Source: Krasilnikovozyma curviuscula
Lineage: Eukaryota; Basidiomycota; Tremellomycetes; Cystofilobasidiales; Mrakiaceae
Direction: 5' to 3'
Length of the DNA: 44,386 nt
Assembly (NCBI GenBank): GCA_014825775.1
Contig: MVAQ01000181.1
Location: forward strand, 1 to 44,386
How positions within the stretch are numbered: position 1 is the stretch's first letter; every line of letters begins with the position of its first letter. The position numbers and the translations under genes are program-made. The notes beneath the pieces were generated by a model. It was not told the origin of the DNA, made no database searches, and was given only the letters and a program-made list of their open reading frames with translations. Shown here piece by piece: positions 10,224 to 19,602 of the stretch.

Positions 10224-12248
10224 TCACTCAACCACCATAGGGCTAGTTTGTGAAATGCCAATATTTCGTGCGCCTAGAAATAACGAATGCAAACCATCAG
10301 ATACCACATTCCTTTCTTCATCCAGACTAAAAACAGAACTCACGAATGGCTTTGGCTCCTTGTTTGAAGTCCCTGGTGACTAGCGCAGTGTATACAAGAG
10401 ATGCGACCGAGAGGACCACCACACATGCGAAGTGAAAATACTGTACATTAATGGTGGGGGGGTCAACACAACAGATTTCAATTGTCATTATACATTGTAA
10501 TTAGATCTGTGACTCACATATCGGTTGGGGAGGTAAGACTGGGCTGTTCCTTGAATTTGGAAAACGAGGTAGCGATACAGCGTTAGTGTGTAGATAGCAA
10601 GGCCGAGAGCCGTTACCTAGAGAATATAGGAAGGTAAAATTAGCTGCCTAATAATTCAGATACCACCGGAGTGCCTAGTCGCTCACTTGAACAACGCCGC
10701 TGGACCACATCAACCATCTCCATTCCCTCCTCGCTCCCAAACTCGTCACGCAAACACCGCCAAAACCAAGTACAAATGCAACAGGTGGGACCACGAAGTA
10801 CTTTGTTCTAGTGAACTCAACTGGCATCCAAGCTCCCACATACCCGTCTTGAATCAGGTGATAGCGGACTACGTAAAAGAGAAATGTGATTGTGACGAAG
10901 AGGGAAATTTGAAAGAATGAGAGGAACTGAAGAGATGACCACTGTCAATTTGAGGAATTGAAGCAAGAAGAGAAAGGAGGTTAAACCTTACAATCAGGAT
11001 CGCCTGGTGAAAGGGACAGGACAGTGGATGAGATACTGCTAAGCTAGACGTGTCCAGTGGTTTGACTTACATCTAGGATCAGATAATTCTTGTAGACTTT
11101 ACGAAGCGCTGCATTTGCAGACGCTCTCTTGTAGAAAGACCATCCGATGTCTCTATAGAGTCTGTGAAAGGGAAAGAGTACGACAGAACGTCAACAATTT
11201 TCGGACAGGTATTCATTGGAACAATGTCTAACCTTAGAGCAGAGAAGTCGCAGAACAAGTGAAAGAAAATATCGAGGCTTGGAATGAGGTAAGTCAAGAT
11301 CAGCAGCCCTCTCGCAGTGAAGAACCGTGAGATCTGCTGCTGAATAGCGGTTGTCCTCGAGGTCGCCTCCAGGTAACCTGAGATTACGATGGTGAAGTTG
11401 AAGATGATAATAGCCATGACAGCAATCATGTTCTAGTGTGTGTAAGAGACTTAGGTGAGTAGGTCTGGCTGGAGTCAGGGCTGGAAAGGACTTACTTGAC
11501 GCCGAATGGAGAAAACGGCCATGACAATGAGATACAGTTCAGAAAGAATGGTTGGAATAGTCAACACCAGGTTAAGTGAGCTTTGAGTGACAGACTGAAG
11601 CACTTCGAGCTATGATAAACAGGCAGAGACTGGTGAGAAGTGTCTTTCCGCATGTTATGTGTGATGTGAATAACGGAGGCTCTTACAACGATGATCAACC
11701 CGATCGTGATGCTCACGAAGCTTACCACCGAGAGAAGAAACAGCTATTGGTAAATGGATCCAGATTAGTAGCAGGTTCCAATGCAGTCCACATCAATTTA
11801 AGGTTCGACCTACCACCGCTGCCGAAGTCCAAACAGGCGTTCCATGTATCTCGGCAATCTCTCTCAGATCTTCGACTTCTTTCCCACCCCCCAGTAGATC
11901 TGGTCGCTCGATATGGGCTTCCTGAGGTAGGTGAGGGACGGGACTGGTGGCAATCAAGGAATCAATTCCAATTCAATGGGAGCGAGTAAGAGATGTGGGC
12001 GGACTCACTCCATGAATTGATTCCTCTCACTAGAAGGAGTGAAGAAAGCATTTCTCTCACTAGACGGTGTTATGAAGTTTTCTCTATCACTCTCGGGCGT
12101 CAGTGGAGAGAGAGCGTCTGCTGCCGTTATATTTGGCTCTCGTGGGAGAGGAGCAGAAAGTTGGTCGCTGAAAATAACAGATGAGATCAAGACTGACAGG
12201 GAACAAGTGATAGTGAGAGGCCTACCCTTTGAAATCATATATGTTCAT
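10224..12248 (-). CDS. polytopic membrane protein, about 8 TM, 428 aa
   Basis: Integral membrane protein of unknown function. Twelve exons: 12248-12226, 12167-12009, 11943-11814, 11743-11687, 11609-11496, 11432-11233, 11161-11071, 11003-10992, 10941-10687, 10616-10518, 10440-10344 and 10273-10224. Every junction is GT-AG and in phase (1287 nt). The first 100 residues are hydrophilic and include a repeat, FITPSSERN / FFTPSSERN. Then come about eight hydrophobic helices: LFLLSVVSFVSITIGLIIV, LVLTIPTILSELYLIVMAVF, MIAVMAIIIFNFTIVISGYL, LLILTYLIPSLDIFFHLFC, FLSFFQISLFVTITFLFYVV, FVVPPVAFVLGFGGVCV, VTALGLAIYTLTLYRYLVF and FACVVVLSVASLVYTALV. The layout recalls seven-helix or multi-span fungal membrane proteins, but no family motif was recognised. 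An upstream ORF overlaps the start codon. Confidence 0.75.
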
Positions 12249-12565
12249 GCTGATAGGTTTTCCTGAAGGGAAAGGTCAAGTCGAAAGGTTTTGACAGTTT
12301 GAACTTGGCTGGGTGAAGAGAGAAAGTTGCGCCTGGATTTGCGCTTGCCATTGAAATCGACCTTAGCCACAGAGCACACGTTCTCCTTAGCCCCCATCAT
12401 AGGATCAGGAGGGCCTCCAGAATCTCTTGGTGAAGGTGCTTGTCTTACTTTTTCGTCCTGGTCTTTGCGAGGCGCTGTGTAAAGTGATCGGTGTCCGTGG
12501 CTGTTCTGGATTTCCCAATTCACTAAACTTTCAAAAGTTTTCCTCTTCACCACTCCAACAATCAT
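12245..12565 (-). promoter_or_regulatory. upstream ORF overlapping the start codon of the membrane-protein gene
   Basis: A 106-codon ORF beginning MIVGVVKRKTFES is read in a different frame upstream of the membrane-protein gene and ends in TGA that overlaps the main ATG (ATGA, 12245-12248). If transcribed, it could lower translation of the main frame or permit stop-start reinitiation. Its composition is plain and no family was recognised, so it may be fortuitous. Confidence 0.3.
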
Positions 12566-12587
12566 TTTGTTGTAGCACTTGCTAAGG

Positions 12588-13849
12588 ATGCAGTTATACT
12601 TGTTATTGGCCGTGCTTGCTATCTCTTTAGCTGGTAATCAACAGTTTGCTTCTGGTGAGAGATCTCAACTGAATTGACTCCAATCTCTCAACACACACTG
12701 ACAGGCTAAAAACCTGGATTTTCCCTCCCTCTGTCGCCTTTCTACAGCTCTTTCATTCCCAGAGTTTACCTACAGAAATATTTCTGCAACCTGGAAAACG
12801 AGAACCAAAGGAGTGAGTCTACTATCTAAGCAATTTGGTTGTGTTCCGAGCAATCCTTGCCTGGAGCTCACAACTACTCAATTCTCAAATCTGTCCCCGT
12901 GCTTGGCGCTCGCCAGTGTGAATACTGTGACAATATCAATATCCTCAAAAGCTTTGTACCAGCTTGCTATAACCCTTTAAGCACTGTCCATCTGTATCAG
13001 ATCTGTGAGTTCTCTAAGACCAATTGCCGCTCCAATTTAAGGGCTGACCAGAAATCTGTGTTTTCTTTTGGAACTGAAGGCGATTGCACTGACAATGTTC
13101 TCAATGCTGTGTATAATGTGGGATAGCTCTTTCCTTTGGTCAACCTTTCGTCTGATTGAGTTTTCCTAACCAGTTGTTTCCGTATTGCCGCAGTGTGGAG
13201 AGACGACTACGTGTACCAGCGCGTCTTTCACACAGCTCGTCAATGGAGTCAACAGTAGCATTACAGGACCTCAATGGACTGCAAGTGAGTGCTTCTCGTT
13301 CAATGGAATCTGTTTGTGCGTCGCTGATTGCAATGGTGCTTCTCTGGTTTAAAAAACAAAAACAAAAAAAAACAGTGTATTTACAAAACTGGTGAGTCTC
13401 GTTATTTAGATTGTTGTTTGGAAGCTGCATTTACTCACTCTGGCCACCATCGTTGTTGAATACAGCATTGATTCAGTAAACGCCAATATTCAAACGTCTT
13501 TCAACGCCTCCCAAATTGTTGGGCTCGTGGTGAGTCCTGTCCTCTCCTTTACAAACTTCTCTTTCCCCCTCATCAAACATCTTGAGTGCTTTCTCAATTG
13601 ACACCCTTTGAAACCCCTCACCAATTTAAACCCAGATCGGCGGTCTGGTCTCAGTATTACCGATCTGTGTGACCTTATTCTATTTCTTCTACTGGAGCCC
13701 TGTCAAGTCAGTATTTTTCATTCGCCCTCAGAATTTTCTCAATCGCTTACAATATTCATCGTTCCCTCCTTTTCTGCGGCCGACTCGTTAGATACCATCG
13801 TGTGACTCGCCGCCCTTCTGTTGTCGAGTCTGAGACGAAGGGCAACTAA
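12588..13849 (+). CDS. Cys-rich single-pass surface protein, 227 aa
   Basis: Predicted type I membrane protein at the cell surface; function unknown. Exons are 12588-12633, 12748-12917, 13001-13117, 13194-13335, 13376-13391 (16 nt), 13466-13529, 13636-13706 and 13792-13849. The first exon encodes a signal peptide core (MQLYLLLAVLAISLA). The ectodomain carries about a dozen cysteines in pairs, including CVPSNPC, CEFSKTNC, CGETTTC, CFSFNGICLC and DCNVYLQNC, plus N-glycosylation sequons (NIS, NSS, NAS). A single TM helix, IGGLVSVLPICVTLFYFFYW, spans about residues 186-205. A short basic tail (KYHRVTRRPSVV) follows. The Cys pattern recalls small secreted fungal domains of unknown function, but I cannot name one firmly. 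Donor sites at 12918 and 13118 are weak, so those junctions could shift. Confidence 0.65.
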
Positions 13850-14201
13850 AGTCATCCTGATAACACAAGCCGTCTTGGTTCTATCCTTTTGGTTTGGACG
13901 ATCTGTATTATATGATACTCTGTGTATACATTCCAGATATTTGGTGATGTATTGATTTCGACGCCACTAATGGGATATCAGAACAAGCAAACGGATCAAC
14001 TTGTACTTTTCGTTCACGTGCCTCGGCCATCATCTAGGCTGCTTCACAGTTCTCTCAGTTCTAGAGGCTACCGTATACTCTTCGACATTCAGTGAATTCT
14101 TGACTATCGTCAAGTCAATAGCAAGGTTTGAAACTACCATCAGCCCAGCTTGGCGGCGGACGGTCTCTTAGCCAGGAACCATCTACTGTTCGAGTGGATC
14201 C
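13850..14201. other. convergent 3' intergenic region
   Basis: The Cys-rich protein gene (plus) and the MutL-like gene model (minus) end toward each other here. No gene was recognised in the 352 bp. Confidence 0.5.
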
Positions 14202-15492
14202 TCAAATTTGATAACGCATTCCATCCTTGCTATCATCGTTACTTCTAGTGTCAGTACGGAGGTTACCATCATCACTTTCGCGTGCAGCCCCGTCGTCTCT
14301 AGAGTCAGCGCGTCCTGGGTGCTTCGACTTCTCCATCCCGTAGCCCAGTTCATCACTGACACTTCAAAGTATACAATTTCCAGTAGTAAGCCAGACTTGA
14401 AACTTGTGACAAGTACAGATTTAACGATCTCTACTTACGTTTCAGTCCAGCGGTCTCTGATACTAGGGGTGCACTGAAGAACACCCTTTTTGTTTACAAG
14501 AACATGGCTTCCTTGAATGCCAGCACCCTCCCTCTTTTGAGCTCCATTGCTAGCAGGGGTCTGAGTCGTTTGGTGAAACGAGAAGCGTTCCGACTTACTT
14601 ACTGACAGGAGAACCACTGTGCGTCCATCTTTGCGTTCTCAATCTCAATCCAACCAGGTAATCAAATTTCCACACTGTACCTCTGACCATCGCGCAGGCA
14701 AAAGATATCGCAACCATCGATCCAGTGCATCGGTCGCGACGCTGCAAAGTGAGGTTACGGTCACAGCAAGTGCGACTACATTTACCATCACTGTGAGCCG
14801 ATCCGCTGGAATCAAGCTCCAGCAGCAGAATGCTTTCCTTTGGGCTGCATTGCTCACATACCTTTTCATATCAGTATTCTGTACCATTAAACTTTTGGGA
14901 TATTTGATCTCGACCATATACATACGATGATCTTGTGACAATTTATCTTGAATCTCTGCAGGAAGAACTGAATCCTTCATGGACCTCTATGACAGTGCTT
15001 AGAAACCCAATACAATTTGGGGAATATCGATCAGCAAGAGACTAGTTCAAGGTCCTCGCTTTTTCAAAAGATCCTCTGTATTACAGTCTACGGTACTGAG
15101 ACTCTTCGCAAGGTCATTGCGGAAGTGTAAACTCCGCCTAACAGCAACCATCGACTTTTACAAAAACCATCAGCTTTTCTTTAGGTCAAATCAACGGATG
15201 CAATACGTGAAGGAAATCGCACTTTAGTTCCAGGTAAGGCGAGATTGATATTGAGACCAGGGTTGTCTTCAGCTAAAGTTAGTTCGAATCCATTGTTGCA
15301 GATTTCCCATTTGAACTGTAAAGTCGAGGCCTTCAACCCCTTTTGGAAGTATCTCAATCTCCGAGTATTGACAGTATCTCAGAAGCGTATATATACGCCA
15401 TTAACCAGGTTGAGGAGCGTCAGGGCATCGTTTAAGAGAACAGAGGGAACAGGTTGGGTCGTGAACGCCTGGTGGAAGATTAAACGACTCAT
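14202..15492 (-). CDS. putative divergent MutL/GHKL-like protein; exon structure unresolved
   Basis: Gene model uncertain. The first two coding blocks are fairly clear: 15492-15397 (MSRLIFHQAF..., 32 codons), a 57-nt intron ending CCAAAAG, then 15339 to about 15196. Joined, they read ALTLLNLVNGGLKASTLQF, then FELTLAEDNPGLN, then FPSRIASVDL. This follows the order of the MutL ATPase elements: a helix usually written ELVxNSxDAGA, the DNGxG loop, and a segment ending ASIA/ASV. Key positions deviate (N for E, K for D, DNPG for DNGPG). Later coding-like blocks include 15150-15040, 14980-14905, about 14800-14590, 14570-14457 and 14380-14202 (ending GMRYQI and stop), but I could not join them confidently, and no DQHAADER block was found. 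It may be a divergent Mlh3-type gene, a degenerate copy, or an unrelated protein. Confidence 0.35.
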
Positions 15493-15537
15493 AATATAGG
15501 TTCTGAAGCACCTCTTAACCCCAAGAGATCACTAAAC
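15493..15537. promoter_or_regulatory. very short divergent promoter gap
   Basis: Only 45 bp separate the start codon of the minus-strand MutL-like model (15492) from the ATG of the CSN12-like gene (15538). If both starts are right, the two genes must share overlapping core promoters, or their transcripts begin inside each other's coding regions. A TATATATA-like stretch lies inside the first intron of the minus gene at 15387-15395. Confidence 0.4.
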
Positions 15538-17427
15538 ATGGCTGCTGGAATCCCATTTCGAACACTGCTCTCTGAAATTACTAAAGCCATCCACACCCAA
15601 AGCGGCGACAACTTGGCTACTCTCTTCTCGATAGGAGGAGATATCCCTCATAGGCTGGTTGTGGGACTGGAGTCGAGTGCTGTTAGTAACGAAACAAGCT
15701 TAACTGAGCCTTTCCAAATTCTGAACTGACGTTCGTTGCTATATTTCCTTTCCGCCAGCGACTGTTTCTAGAACGACAAGCTAAAGGTGCCGTGCAGGCT
15801 CCGTTCGGCGAGATAGCAGAAGCTCATATACAGGTTCTGGTGTTGCTGAGGCAAGGAGACGACTCATTACATGCTGCGTGAGTCAACTTGCCAAAAACTT
15901 GCTTCTGTTCCTAACTTGGAGTACTGACCACGAAGTCAAATGAGGAAGTTACAAGGAACAAGCTGCTCTAACAACGTGAGATTTCTATTCCATTGAATTC
16001 TTGCTGTATTTTGGTCCCTTTCTAACGGGTGGAGGGTTTCGTAGGGCGTTTATGTCTAAATGGTTGGTCAACCAGTCGTCATGGGCTTTACCGGCTCTTT
16101 ACGTCTTATGCCGGTCTCTAAGATCAATAGCCGAACGCGTGAGTACACAGCTGAAAACTCTACTGCTGTTTTAACCTGTTGGGCTGATGTTTGACCCTCG
16201 ACCTGTTTAGACCGACGAATACCTCCTCTCGTCCGGCCTTCAATCCAATTCCATCTGTCTCGAAGACTGTGCCAGGCAGATCAACAAAGCATTTACTATT
16301 GTTGCGACGGATAGAGCTTTCAAAGGTGAAGAGAGTAGGCAGAAGGGAATTTACTATGTCGCTGGGCTGAGCATGAAATGCTACTTCAAAGTGAGTTTTG
16401 CTTAATCACTCAAATAAGTCTGAAAATGCTGAACATATCTTTCCTTACTGAAGGTCAACAGGCCATCACTGTGTAAGAACATCATCCGAGCTGTCAAGTC
16501 TGGAAATCCTCAAGATATTTCGACGTATCCAATGTCGCACAGGGTAACATGGAGTTACTATCTAGGAATGCTGTCCTTCTTGGACGAGGAGTATGTCAAG
16601 GTGAGTTTACTTTTAAGAGGTGCTATTGACGTCTCCTTTTGTTGCTGTGAAGATGCTGATTCTTGTGTTTTGGGATGAATTCTCTCAGGCAGAGGAGCAT
16701 CTTACTTGGGCATTCGACCACTGCTTCGCTGGTTCAATGAGGAACCTAGAGTGAGTCTTCGTCATTATTCTACGAATAACCCTCTATTCTGTTGTTGAGA
16801 GTGGCATTTATCCGAAAACAGGCAAATACTCTCCTACCTCATCCCTATTCGACTCCTTCGAGGCACACTCCCATCTCCAATTCTTCTCGCTTCCTTCCCT
16901 CGCTTACAAGAAACCTACGTGCCGTTCATCTCAGCAGTCAAACAGGGTGACTTAAAGAAGTACGACGAGTCATTGGTGTGGGCTCAGAAAAGGCTGGTCG
17001 ATATGGGGACCTACTTGACCGTCGAGAAGGCAAGGGAAGTCTGTGTAAGGGGACTTTTCAAAAAAGCGTGAGTCAGTTCTTGTTCGATGCTGAGGTAATT
17101 GCAGCTGATATTTTGGATCTCTGTCCTAATTAGGTGGAAATCGATGGACTCACCGTCGAGGATAGCGGTGCCTGTGTTCCAAGCTGGATTGGGACTGGCA
17201 GGTGTAACCGCTGATTCAGCCGAAGTTGAATGCATGTTGGCAAATCTCATTTACAAGGTCAGTCTGATTTGGTATCTTTGCAACCTTAGACATTTTTCTT
17301 CCGCTGACACCGCTTGCCTTGATCCTTTTACCAGGGCTACATGAAAGGATATATATCACATGGTCTTCAAACGGTTGTGTTAGCAAAGACGAACGCTTTC
17401 CCCTCTTTGAAAACTATATCGACATAA
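15538..17427 (+). CDS. CSN12: CSN12/Thp1-type PCI-domain protein, 411 aa
   Basis: Member of the Csn12/Thp1/PCID2 PCI family; Csn12 relatives act with Thp3 or COP9-related complexes and in mRNA maturation or export. Exons are 15538-15681, 15759-15877, 15949-15975 (27 nt), 16045-16138, 16211-16390, 16454-16600, 16689-16750, 16822-17067, 17134-17257 and 17335-17427; phases agree. Family segments: AYKEQAALTTAFMSKWL, ALPALYVLCRSLRSIAE, GIYYVAGLSMKCYFKVNRPS followed by LCKNIIRAVKSG, WSYYLGMLSFLDEEYVKAEE, ILSYLIPIRLLRGTLPS, and a C-terminal winged-helix part with VECMLANLIYKGYMKGYISH. Length matches the family (about 400-430). The short exon 3 acceptor at 15948 was picked because it restores AYKEQ and the phase. 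Confidence 0.85.
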
Positions 17428-17531
17428 ACAATACTGTGATGACAGGAATCTTGTTGTTCTGTGGGCAAAATTACGCAAGAGAATATTACCAGAGCCAAAA
17501 CGTTAAGGATGATGCTCTGCATGACCCACAG

Positions 17532-19150
17532 TTAGAGATAACTATCTTCCACTTCCAATATCTCCTCCTCTCTGATAATTAAATCTATAGCACCTTTGCC
17601 GTATACCATCTCAGCCGTCCTGAACCGCTTCTCGTAATCTTGATTTAGGCTCCTGAGGGCCAAGATCTCTTCAGCTTGGTTGGAATGTGACTGCCTCAGT
17701 GAGAAAATCTCGGTTTGGGACGCGGAGAGAAGTGTTTCGAGCTCTCTAATCCGTAAAGACTGGACAGAAGTAAAGCGCGCCTCGACTTCCCTGATTCCGG
17801 CCGCGGATGCCTCTGACTCCTTCATCTTGGCCAGCGGAATTCCAGGTATAGGTAGATCTGGTGAAATTCGATGAAGAGATGCAGAATTCTTGCCGATGAG
17901 ATTTTCAACCGTGTTAATATCCACCGCCAGCAGTGTGGTACTCTCGGGTGATGAAGAATCACGCTCCTCAGGAACCACGGGATCGGGAACACCACTCTGA
18001 ATTTCGGTGATGTTCGTATTCATAGCGGTTGAAGTAGAGTATATGGACGTTGGATTTGGTGACAGACGGTACGAGGAAATGTTGCTGAGAGGCAACATCT
18101 CTGATGTGACAGAAATTGACCGATCTCTTTGACCCAAGGAAATTGAAGGGTACGTCGACGTGGATGATGACTGATGCGGAGGAGATCCATGTCGCTGTTG
18201 CGAAGGCAGCGACGGTGATACTTGCGACGTTCGGGCGTGTTGTGAGAGTCGCGGATCTACTCTAGGATCAGAAGACCATAGAAGAGCTGACGACTGCAAG
18301 TGGCTCTCAGGATTCATTTTAGGTCGCGTGTTTTTGATAGGTTGAAAGGTGAACCAACCAGTCTGCTCCCACTGAGGAATCCGTTGAGGTGGTGAGGGTG
18401 GAGAATCACTTCCATGACGGGACCAAGATAGGGAAGAGGCTAAGTTTGATTTCCCTCTAAATTCAATATCTTTCTTCCTGAAGGTGGAGAACGATTTGGG
18501 TCTTGGAAACGTTGTTGGGAGTGGTGGTGTGTTCTTCAGGTAATATGAGAGGAAGTTTCTCAAAATTATTCCTGCTCCTCCTGGGCCACCATTCTTGATA
18601 CCATTATTTACCCTCACGTTCATTTTCCCTGAAGTGACTGACGCGCTGAGTGTTGATTTCCCCTTCTGCGCTGAAAGGGTTAGCTCTGGCCGATTTTCTA
18701 GCCGGTCTGCCAGGCGCTGAGCTGATTCGGCATCAACGACTTCGACCAGAGCGAACCTGCAAAGAGTGTAATCCTTTGGAGACCAGAGAAGAACCTGTTG
18801 AACGGTATCACGGCCAAGGCTGATACGCAAACGAAAATGCATGGGAATTAAGCTTCACAACCAGAAGGTGGGAGAACTAACATCGACTCCAGCTTCATGA
18901 AGATCTTCAGTTCGTCTAACTTGTCACTCAGATTCCCAATGAATACCTGCTTGTCATTCGGGAATTTAACCTCAGTTGAGAGATAGCCACCGCCCAACAT
19001 CTTGACATCCTTTTCGGACCAGCTGAGGGTTGAAACATCGATTCCTGTCCAATCTGTCTTGTTATTATCCCACCAAAGTTTGCTCTTCCGATGCCTGCTA
19101 GATTGTGGGTACGGATGGTGAGACTGATGGTTTTGAGAAGGTCGATTCAT
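17532..19150 (-). CDS. RRM RNA-binding protein with C-terminal coiled coil, at least 518 aa
   Basis: RNA-binding protein of unknown target. Exons are 19150-18882 and 18819-17532, joined over a 62-nt intron. The RRM lies at about residues 67-130: RNP2 is QVFIGNLS, followed by a helix DELKIFMKLESILGRD and an RNP1-like strand YTLCRFALVEVVDAESAQRL. The central part is Ser/Pro/Arg-rich and disordered. The last 110 residues form a heptad-rich coil (SLRIRELETLLSASQTEIFS, SLNQDYEKRFRTAEMVYGKG). The start is a minimum: the frame stays open upstream of Met 19150 to a CTGTAG acceptor near 19213, and possible earlier exons with a second RRM-like ORF lie at 19230-19580. The gene ends 104 bp from the convergent CSN12-like gene. 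Confidence 0.7.
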
Positions 19151-19602
19151 GAGGGATGGCCCGAAGTTGGGTGCAGCTAAATCACTGAAAGCTTTATCTA
19201 CCAAAACGATCTACAGGTAGATCACTCCAGTATCTAGAACCTACGAACAGAGCTTTAGAGCCCAAAATCCGGCCGTTGAGGAGACAGTTTGGTGAGGCGG
19301 AATCGTTCGAGACCTTGTACAAGGCAGTCAGCAACCTGACCGGAAACCAGTGCAGGGAATGGCATTATACCTATAGAAGTTACAAAAAACACTCAAAACA
19401 TGTTAAAGAGGCAACCAGCGTATCTCGGATCTATGGACCAGTGCTGGCGGTGGGCAACCAAGGGAACGCAATCGGCTAATCGGCTTCCGAATTTTAGGGG
19501 GCTATGATTAAATGAATCTTGAACAAAGCTCTTGTAATACTCTTTCTCTGACAGTGTGAGGCCCTTTACCAAACTGGAATATAGAACAATCGTAATCTTA
19601 TT
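19151..19602 (-). other. possible 5' exons of the RRM gene
   Basis: On the minus strand, 19577-19400 is open without a stop and reads like a divergent RRM (KFGSRLADCVPLV, then DPRYAGCLFNM). A block near 19350-19255 has ALYKVSNDSASPNCLLNGRI, like the end of an RRM (NGRxLGxxAL). I could not find an ATG or donor/acceptor set linking these to the RRM exon at 19150, and the block abuts the stop of the next gene at 19603. A plus-strand ORF (19276-19479) is an alternative reading. Confidence 0.3.

Noticed and set aside
12839..13126. 95-codon plus-strand ORF containing CEYCDN and QICEFSKTNC
   Set aside because: Only its second half is in the real frame; the first half is a shadow of the exon read in another frame (CVPSNPC...).
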